From Mariniphaga sp. (GTDB lineage: Bacteria; Bacteroidota; Bacteroidia; Bacteroidales; Prolixibacteraceae), in contig JABMQB010000332.1 in the NCBI GenBank assembly GCA_013203525.1, forward strand, positions 1 through 11,908: DNA of 11,908 nucleotides, written 5' to 3'. The position numbers and the translations under genes are program-made. Every line of letters starts with the position of its first letter. Position 1 is the stretch's first letter. Below, one piece after another: positions 7,728 to 11,908 of the stretch. A model generated the notes under the pieces. That model saw only the letters and a list, made by a program, of their open reading frames with translations, was not told where the DNA came from and made no database searches.

Positions 7728-9011
7728 ATGAATAAAACAGAAAAGTTTCTCGAATCACATCAAATGCTGGCTTCTCAGCTTAACATGCAAAATTTAGTAA
7801 GCACTTTTATTGGCGATATGGAAGCAGGACTTAAAGGAGAAAAAAGTTCGTTAATGATGCTTCCGACATATATTGAGGCTGAAGGAGATGTAAAAGCAAA
7901 CGAACCAGTAGTTGCAATTGATGCAGGCGGAACAAATTTCCGTGTAGCAACAGTTTATTTCGACGATAACCTAAAATTGATTACTGAAAATATTCAACAT
8001 TATAAAATGCCGGCAATCGATAGGGAATTCTCAAAGAAAGAATTCTTTGACACTTTTGCTGAATACCTTGATGATTATAAAGCTGTATCAGAAAAAATTG
8101 GATTCTGTTTTTCCTATGCTGCTGAAATTTTTCCAAACAAAGATGGTAAATTGATCGAATGGAGTAAGGAAGTTAAAGCTCCGGAAGTAATTGGCGAAAT
8201 GGTAGGAGAACAAATGCTGGCAGCAATGGGAACCCCTGAAAAACAATTGGTTTTAATGAACGATACCGTATCAACACTTTTAGCCGGGAAAGCTGCTACT
8301 GCCGGAAAATCGTATGATACCTATATCGGGTTTATCCTGGGAACAGGAACAAATACAAGTTATATCGAAGCAAATTCAAATATTACTAAAACACCAAACC
8401 TGAATCTTAATAGTAGTCAGATCATTAATATCGAATCGGGTAATTTTGGAAATGCCCCGGTTACCGATATAGACACAGCATTTGATAATACAACAAAAAA
8501 TCCGGGACGTTATTCATTTGAAAAAATGTTTTCAGGTGGTTATTTTGGAGGCCTTTGTATTACGGCATTAAAAATTGCAGCCGATGAAGGAATATTTTCA
8601 GATACCGCAAAATCAAAAATTACAAATTTACCCGAACTCTCTTCAGAAGAAGTAAACAAATTTGTTTGTGGAATTGATTTAGTGGAAAATGATTTAGCTA
8701 AAGTTTTAATAACAGATGAAGACAAAGAAAATGCAGCTATAATTATTAATGGATTAATTGAAAGAGCGGCAAAACTTGTTGCAGCAAACCTGGCTGCTGT
8801 TATTTTAAAATCGGGAAAAACAAAAACATCTGAAAAACCAGTATTAATGACAATTGAAGGAACCACTTTTTATAAACTCAACAATTTCCAAAAAATGTTT
8901 GAAGAGTTTTTACAGGAATTCCTTTCGGGCGAAAACAAACGTTATTACGAAATTGTAGAGGTTGAAAATTCAAGCCTTTTAGGTGCTGCAATCGCCGCAC
9001 TCGTAAACTAA
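7728..9011 (+). CDS. Eukaryotic-type hexokinase
   Basis: This 427-residue cytoplasmic kinase belongs to the hexokinase_1/hexokinase_2 family (not ROK, not bacterial Glk) and phosphorylates hexoses with ATP. Motifs in order are the ATP phosphate loop AIDAGGTNFRVA (63-74); the sugar-site segment GFCFSYAAEI (125-134) with WSKEVKAP (145-152); LMNDTVSTLLAG (176-187) with catalytic-base D179; the second phosphate loop GFILGTGTNTSYIE (201-214); NIESGNFG (234-241), where family members usually read N-x-E-W-G-x-F-G; and MFSGGYFGG (267-275). The hexose-contact E236 is kept but the usual Trp is Ser237, which may affect specificity. A glycine-rich SSLLGAAIAAL closes the C-terminus. It fits downstream of the sugar porter, supplying the hexose phosphate. 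L-fucose is normally isomerised and then phosphorylated by FucK/RhaB-type kinases, so this enzyme points to glucose, mannose, fructose or another hexose as the co-released sugar. Confidence 0.9.
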   Translation: MNKTEKFLESHQMLASQLNMQNLVSTFIGDMEAGLKGEKSSLMMLPTYIEAEGDVKANEPVVAIDAGGTNFRVATVYFDDNLKLITENIQHYKMPAIDREFSKKEFFDTFAEYLDDYKAVSEKIGFCFSYAAEIFPNKDGKLIEWSKEVKAPEVIGEMVGEQMLAAMGTPEKQLVLMNDTVSTLLAGKAATAGKSYDTYIGFILGTGTNTSYIEANSNITKTPNLNLNSSQIINIESGNFGNAPVTDIDTAFDNTTKNPGRYSFEKMFSGGYFGGLCITALKIAADEGIFSDTAKSKITNLPELSSEEVNKFVCGIDLVENDLAKVLITDEDKENAAIIINGLIERAAKLVAANLAAVILKSGKTKTSEKPVLMTIEGTTFYKLNNFQKMFEEFLQEFLSGENKRYYEIVEVENSSLLGAAIAALVN

Positions 9012-9013
9012 AT

Positions 9014-9100
9014 ACCTTTGTGAACATTGCGTAAGCTTGGCGACCTTTGCGTTAAGATTTTAACCGCAAAGGATTTTAAGGTTTCGCAAAGAACGCAAAT
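9014..9100. repeat. Left copy of an imperfect hairpin repeat flanking the GxxExxY gene
   Basis: An 87-bp sequence that aligns over its whole length with 9511-9598: by hand count 14 mismatches and one single-base gap, about 83% identity, same orientation. Its core is a near-perfect inverted repeat, CCTTTGCGTTAA (9044-9055) against TTAACCGCAAAGG (9060-9072), with a 4-base loop. The outer arms (CATTGCGT near 9025 and AACGCAAAT at 9092-9100) are also roughly complementary, so the element could fold into one long hairpin. GCAAAGG/CCTTTGC-type repeats of this kind occur between genes in Bacteroidota from general familiarity. The repeat starts 3 bp past the hexokinase stop, so it could also act as a terminator or mRNA end. 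Confidence 0.85.
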
Positions 9101-9123
9101 GAAATAAATTTTAAATAAATGTT

Positions 9124-9510
9124 ATGACCAACCTGAACGAAAATGAATTGTCGGCAATAATTGTTAATGCGGCATTAAAAGTTCATCGCAACATGGGACC
9201 AGGACTTTTGGAAAGTTCTTATCAGGAATGCCTTTCGTATGAATTAAATAAAGCAGGGCTTTTTATTGAAAAGGAAAAACCATTGCCTTTAATATATGAA
9301 GAAGTTAAACTTGAAGTTGGATACAGGGTTGATATCCTTGTAGAGAAAAAAGTTAAAATTGAAATAAAATCCGTGGAAGCACTGAATGATGTCCATTTGG
9401 CGCAGGTACTTACGTATCTGAAATTATCAGATTGTAAACTTGGATTATTAATTAATTTCAATGTTGCTTTAATAAAACATGGAATTAAACGTGTTGTCAA
9501 TAAATTATAA
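9124..9510 (+). CDS. GxxExxY protein (PD-(D/E)XK nuclease-like)
   Basis: A 128-residue small cytoplasmic protein of the GxxExxY family (TIGR04256/PDDEXK_3). The naming motif is G27-L-L-E30-S-S-Y33, preceded by ALKVHRNMGPG. A nuclease-like core follows: GYRVDILVEKKVKIEIKSVE (66-85), where D70 and E80-x-K82 fit the D...ExK signature of PD-(D/E)XK folds. HLAQVLTYLKLSDCKLGLLINF (91-112) is the other conserved stretch, ending in the family's typical IK-x-G-IKR tail. The family is widespread in Bacteroidota and neighbouring phyla and has no established function. It is complete at the normal length. The gene is bracketed by two copies of a hairpin repeat, so with its flanks it looks like a self-contained unit set between the hexokinase and the next gene, rather than part of the sugar pathway. 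Confidence 0.9.
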   Translation: MTNLNENELSAIIVNAALKVHRNMGPGLLESSYQECLSYELNKAGLFIEKEKPLPLIYEEVKLEVGYRVDILVEKKVKIEIKSVEALNDVHLAQVLTYLKLSDCKLGLLINFNVALIKHGIKRVVNKL

Positions 9511-9598
9511 ATCTTAGCGTACATTGCGTGAACTTGGCGACCTTGGCGGTTAGGATTTTAACCGCAAAGGATTATAAGTATTCGCGAAGGAAGCAAAT
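9511..9598. repeat. Right copy of the hairpin repeat flanking the GxxExxY gene
   Basis: An 88-bp copy of the sequence at 9014-9100, starting on the base after the GxxExxY stop codon. The core hairpin is CCTTGGCGGTTA (9541-9552) against TAACCGCAAAGG (9559-9570), with one mismatch. The ATTTTAACCGCAAAGGATT stretch is identical in both copies. The outer arms (CATTGCGTGAACTTGGCGA against TTCGCGAAGGAAGCAAAT) are partly complementary. No target-site duplication is apparent outside either copy. Confidence 0.85.
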
Positions 9599-9635
9599 TA
9601 TATGTTTATAAGATTATTTAAACCGAGAATTATCC

Positions 9636-10337
9636 GTGATAAAAGAGTATCAATTTAAATTTGAAGAATTAAATATAAGCCTGGAAGACATCGGGCTTTT
9701 AATGGGTTATAATGGGGAAATCCCTGAACCTTTTCCCAGTATGATTGAAGAAGGATTGGGAAAGGCACCGGAATTATGCAATATTCAGGGAGGGTATCAA
9801 ATTTTTTCTGATGCGGAAATATTAACCTCTGAAAAAATAATCAGGGTAAACAAAATAGAATTTCATCCCGGGAAAATTGTATCGGTTCGATTAAAAAAAT
9901 CAACTAGTGCAGCTTTATTCGTTTGTACAGCAGGAAAAGATATCTCTGATTATTCAAAAGAATTAATGAGTGCCGGACAATTAATGGAAGGCTATGTTAT
10001 GGATGTAATTGGTTCGGTTACAGTTGAAAAGGCGATGGATCAAATTCAAGCTGGACTGCTAATCGAAATGCAAAAGCAGGAGCTGGGAATATCAGATCGT
10101 TATTCGCCGGGTTACTGCAACTGGAGCGTTGGTGAACAGCAAATGCTTTTTTCATTAATGCCTGAAAATTTTTGTGGAGTTTCACTTTCCGATTCTTCAT
10201 TAATGAGCCCTGTAAAATCAGTTTCCGGAATAATTGGTATTGGTGCTGAATTAAGGCAAAAAGGATACCAGTGCGATTGGTGTAACGATAAAACCTGTAT
10301 TTATGGGAATATAAGAAGGAGGTCAGCTGTTGAATAG
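9636..10337 (+). CDS. Stand-alone MetH-activation-domain-like protein (SAM-binding corrinoid reactivation)
   Basis: This 233-residue protein resembles the C-terminal activation domain of cobalamin-dependent methionine synthase (Met_synt_B12 fold), without the folate, homocysteine and B12 modules. The diagnostic SAM-binding block is R155-Y-S-P-G-Y160-CNW followed by EQQMLFSLMP (167-176), and SPVKSVSGIIGIG (191-203) matches the late conserved strand. In MetH this domain delivers a methyl group from SAM to reductively reactivate oxidised cobalamin. The protein ends with YQCDWCNDKTC, three Cys in a C-x2-C-x4-C pattern (213, 216, 221), which could bind metal. The start is GTG at 9636: an in-frame stop lies at 9609-9611 and no ATG occurs between, while the next ATG is codon 23, which would remove conserved N-terminal sequence. 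Stand-alone versions accompany split methionine synthases or corrinoid methyltransferase systems; the UroD-like gene upstream suits the latter, but no corrinoid protein is visible. Confidence 0.85.
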   Translation: MIKEYQFKFEELNISLEDIGLLMGYNGEIPEPFPSMIEEGLGKAPELCNIQGGYQIFSDAEILTSEKIIRVNKIEFHPGKIVSVRLKKSTSAALFVCTAGKDISDYSKELMSAGQLMEGYVMDVIGSVTVEKAMDQIQAGLLIEMQKQELGISDRYSPGYCNWSVGEQQMLFSLMPENFCGVSLSDSSLMSPVKSVSGIIGIGAELRQKGYQCDWCNDKTCIYGNIRRRSAVE

Positions 10338-10352
10338 GGATTACACTTAAAA

Positions 10353-10455
10353 CCTTGCCTTTAAAAAAGAAACAGAGAATCTTTCTCCACTGCAAGTACG
10401 GTTCCTTATCTCCACCAACCTCCTGCTTGGAAACGAGTGGTACATAGATGCAAGG
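10353..10455. other. Hairpin-rich, GC-richer intergenic block of unknown nature
   Basis: Part of the 253-bp gap 10338-10590. The 60 bases 10381-10440 contain 31 G/C, against 12 in 10501-10560. CCTTGC (10353-10358) and GCAAGG (10450-10455) are exact complements that could close the whole block. Inside are GAGAA/TTCTC (10375-10379 with 10383-10387), GGTT/AACC (10400-10403 with 10417-10420), and CCAC/GTGG (10412-10415 with 10437-10440) around CCAA/TTGG; some of these are mutually exclusive. It could be a structured RNA, an unrecognised repeat, or the remnant of a mobile element. I do not recognise a tRNA, a cobalamin riboswitch or another known element. Confidence 0.35.
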
Positions 10456-10526
10456 ATAAAATGTAATATATTTTTCTGATTTCGTAATAAATGATTAAAT
10501 TGCATACATATTGTTTAGGAGGAATT

Positions 10527-10613
10527 ATGTTCTTTAATATAATTTTAATGTATTTGTTATATAAAAATCATAATATTTACATCAATATTAATGTACAAAT
10601 ATCATATGATTGA
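10527..10613 (+). CDS. Possible 28-residue ORF with a strong ribosome binding site
   Basis: ATG at 10527 opens 28 codons ending in TGA at 10611-10613. A perfect AGGAGG (10517-10522) lies 4 bases upstream, unlike any other gene here. The peptide is hydrophobic at first (MFFNIILMYLLY), then rich in Asn and Ile. It overlaps the next gene's start by 23 bases in another frame, so it could be a leader peptide that couples translation into the methyltransferase gene. It may equally be a chance ORF in AT-rich DNA. Confidence 0.3.
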   Translation: MFFNIILMYLLYKNHNIYININVQISYD

Positions 10614-11193
10614 GTCAATTGTAAAAAATTTTCCAACAGGGTTAATATTTTTAACATTTGGAATTATATTCCTGCATTCTATATATTTATATATAAAGTA
10701 TATGAAATGGAAAAATGGGAAACTAAAATATAGAGAAAATCTTCATAGTATTCATCTTTTATATTACCTTACAATAATTACCGGTGTAATTTATATCATT
10801 TATTTTAGTTCTGAATCGAATATTCCATTAATAAAGGTTATTATATTTTCTCCTTTTTCAATAGTTTCTTTAATTTTAGTATTAGTTTCACGTAGGCAAC
10901 TCGGTATTTACCATAGCCCACATGTAGAAATTTTGAAAGATCATAAATTAATAACAGCAGGTCTTTATAAGCATCTAGATCATCCAATGTATTATTTTGA
11001 AACATTAGCAATGGCATGTATTGTATTTATGGTAAATAATGTAATTGCATATTTATGTCTATCTTTTTGGATTGCAGCAATTCTAATTAAAATTAAATAT
11101 GAAAATAGATTGATGAAAAAAGAATTTCAAGTTTATACTACATTATTTGGTAAATCATGGGTAATTAAACTAACAGAAATAATTAAACAATAA
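10591..11193 (+). CDS. ICMT/PEMT-family integral membrane methyltransferase-like protein
   Basis: A 200-residue membrane protein with about four or five helices (18-36, 56-72, 82-99, 133-152, 153-168). The C-terminal half carries the isoprenylcysteine carboxyl methyltransferase/phospholipid methyltransferase signature: H118-KLITAGLY-KHLD-H131-P132-MY (SAM pocket) and Y-E171-NRLMKKEF, followed by the usual tail with an aromatic and FG. Bacterial members methylate isoprenoid-like or lipid substrates at the membrane, but few have known substrates, and bacterial proteins of this family are not known to act on prenylated Cys. Position 171 has Glu followed by Asn where EE is more usual. Start is ATG 10591; a second in-frame ATG at 10606 is an alternative. 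The gene is very AT-rich and not obviously related to the glycan genes upstream; the gap to the next frame is 48 bp. Confidence 0.75.
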   Translation: MYKYHMIESIVKNFPTGLIFLTFGIIFLHSIYLYIKYMKWKNGKLKYRENLHSIHLLYYLTIITGVIYIIYFSSESNIPLIKVIIFSPFSIVSLILVLVSRRQLGIYHSPHVEILKDHKLITAGLYKHLDHPMYYFETLAMACIVFMVNNVIAYLCLSFWIAAILIKIKYENRLMKKEFQVYTTLFGKSWVIKLTEIIKQ

Positions 11194-11241
11194 TAGATAA
11201 AGTATTGTTTTTTGATTGTTTCTACCTAACAATTGTAATTC

Positions 11242-11796
11242 ATGCAAATCCTTAGATACACATTTTTGCATTATTTGTTCAGGTTGCAATTTTCGCCTGT
11301 CTCTATTTTGGAGGAAATTCAATATAGAATAGAGATAAACAATATTTTCCCATTTATCATTAAAACTTTTTTTATAGAATTTCTATTGTATTTTTTTTCC
11401 AGTATTTTCTCTGCTATTATTTTTCTGGGAATTAGTCTATTGCTAAAGATAGAAATTCCAAAAGATGTAATTATATACTTTTTATATGGCTCAGCATTTG
11501 GTTTTTTTATCATTTTGGGTGCAACTATTTCATTTTATATTCTTACGGGAAAAACAAAGAAATATATTATAACAAGTTTTGCCCGTGCTCTTACCAGAGT
11601 TTGGTTATTTGCAATTGTTGTGGGGATAATATTTATAGCTTTACTTTATTATAAAAGTTTTAATATAAATTTTTATAATTTAAATTTTATCATAATAATA
11701 TTATTACTACTTCTGGTTGGTTTTTATTCCCAAAGAACTTTTAAATTAATGTCGATTGCGGCTCTAATTGATTTTAATGGTTATTTGATATTTCGG
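11242..11796 (+). pseudogene. Membrane protein gene interrupted by an insertion sequence
   Basis: An ATG at 11242 (first after an in-frame TAA at 11236-11238) opens a frame with no stop to the window end. Its first 185 codons encode a very hydrophobic protein with about four membrane segments (about 43-68, 77-102, 118-138, 147-163). A short soluble head (SPVSILEEIQYRIEINN) precedes them and a basic cytoplasmic-type loop (TGKTKKY, ARALTR) lies between helices 2 and 3. At 11797 the sequence changes into a recognisable IS end, so the remaining codons to 11908 are read-through of mobile DNA and the original C-terminus is missing. I do not recognise the family. Composition is extreme: 11641-11700 has only 3 G/C in 60 bases. 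The 48-bp gap to the ICMT-like gene suggests they were co-transcribed. Confidence 0.65.
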
Positions 11797-11908
11797 TGTA
11801 ATTGTGCCACTTGTTTCGGTGATGTTGTGCCACAAAAAAAGAATGACTTCCAGACCAAAATTATTAATTTTTTTGAGATTTTTTCATTTTGTTTTTCCTC
11901 AGCGATTC
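11797..11908 (-). mobile_element. End of an IS21-family insertion sequence (partial, runs off the window)
   Basis: The block starts with TGTAATTGTGCCAC (11797-11810), repeated as TGATGTTGTGCCAC (11820-11833) 23 bases later. A TGT terminus and repeated terminal motifs holding TTGTGCCAC are typical of IS21-family elements in Bacteroidota, from general familiarity. A reversed frame ending just inside (stop at 11864-11866) resembles the C-terminus of the IstB helper ATPase, which would make this the istB-side end of an element pointing away from the window. The opposite end and the target duplication lie outside. Confidence 0.6.
11864..11908 (-). CDS. istB: C-terminal fragment of an IstB-like IS21 helper ATPase
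   Basis: On the minus strand, 14 codons read in from the window edge, ESLRKNKMKKSQKN, then stop at TAA (11866-11864). IstB proteins usually end a few residues after a GES-x-R segment followed by basic residues, and ESLRK plus a Lys-rich tail fits that. The stop lies about 68 bp from the IS terminus, a normal distance. IstB is the AAA+ protein that assists the IstA transposase in target capture. Fourteen residues give limited certainty; the terminal repeats are the stronger support. Confidence 0.45.
   Translation of the reverse strand, partial: ESLRKNKMKKSQKN

Noticed and set aside
8540..8866. Minus-strand open frame of 108 codons inside the hexokinase gene
   Set aside because: Shadow of the hexokinase; Ser/Ala-rich translation typical of an antisense frame.
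9013..9020. TACCTTTG, an exact match to the Bacteroidota -7 box
   Set aside because: It lies at the edge of the left repeat copy, has no -33 box at the right distance, and is not kept in the right copy, so it is probably chance.
9222..9524. Minus-strand open frame of 100 codons opposite the GxxExxY gene
   Set aside because: The plus strand has the complete family motif set, and the antisense frame shows nothing.
9511..9635. Cobalamin riboswitch upstream of the activation-like gene
   Set aside because: The gap is mostly the hairpin repeat; I see no B12-box-like sequence or long conserved leader. The gaps before the UroD-like gene and 10338-10590 also lack one.
10018..10395. Minus-strand open frame of 125 codons over the end of the activation-like gene
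   Set aside because: It lies almost wholly antisense to a gene with clear family motifs, and its translation has no recognisable domain.
10353..10455. tRNA, integron attC site or group II intron end
   Set aside because: No T-arm or anticodon arrangement, no paired RYYYAAC/GTTRRRY core, and no intron boundary motif or reverse transcriptase nearby.
11319..11513. Minus-strand open frame of 64 codons
   Set aside because: It overlaps the plus-strand membrane-protein frame, which is open for 185 codons before the IS and has coherent membrane helices; the antisense product is Lys/Ile-rich with no motif.
1..11908. CRISPR array
   Set aside because: No regularly spaced short direct repeats anywhere; the only sizeable repeat is the pair flanking the GxxExxY gene.

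Overview
The window reads as an AT-rich Bacteroidota chromosome, probably a marine or sediment Marinilabiliales/Prolixibacteraceae-type organism (my inference). Supporting this are the protein families present (bPH2 membrane proteins, sugar porter, GH29 fucosidase with secretion signal, eukaryotic-type hexokinase, GxxExxY protein) and the general lack of Shine-Dalgarno sequences. All intact genes are on the + strand.

Region 1 (1-1532) holds the last codons of an upstream gene overlapping a three-domain bPH2 (YdbT-like) membrane protein. Region 2 (1651-9011) is a compact catabolic cluster: a sugar porter, a secreted beta-helix protein resembling GH141 enzymes, a UroD-fold methyltransferase-like protein, a secreted GH29 alpha-L-fucosidase and a eukaryotic-type hexokinase. 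Gaps are 21-118 bp, consistent with one or two transcripts. The logic would be: cleave a fucose-containing glycan outside the cytoplasm, import a monosaccharide, phosphorylate it. No SusC/SusD pair, sulfatase, fucose isomerase or regulator is visible, so this is either part of a larger locus or a small stand-alone one.

Region 3 (9012-10337) holds a small GxxExxY PD-(D/E)XK-like gene flanked on both sides by copies of an 87/88-bp hairpin repeat in the same orientation, a possible cassette. After it comes a stand-alone protein with the SAM-binding motif of the methionine synthase (MetH) activation domain. Together with the UroD-like protein this puts two corrinoid methyl-transfer parts around the glycan genes, raising the testable idea of corrinoid-dependent demethylation of methylated sugars. 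No corrinoid-binding protein is in the window.

Region 4 (10338-11908) has a different character: a GC-richer, hairpin-rich block, then very AT-rich DNA with a 28-codon ORF behind a perfect AGGAGG, an ICMT/PEMT-like membrane methyltransferase, and a membrane-protein reading frame interrupted at about 11797 by what looks like an IS21-family end carrying a reversed istB tail. This is an accessory, mobile-element-affected boundary.
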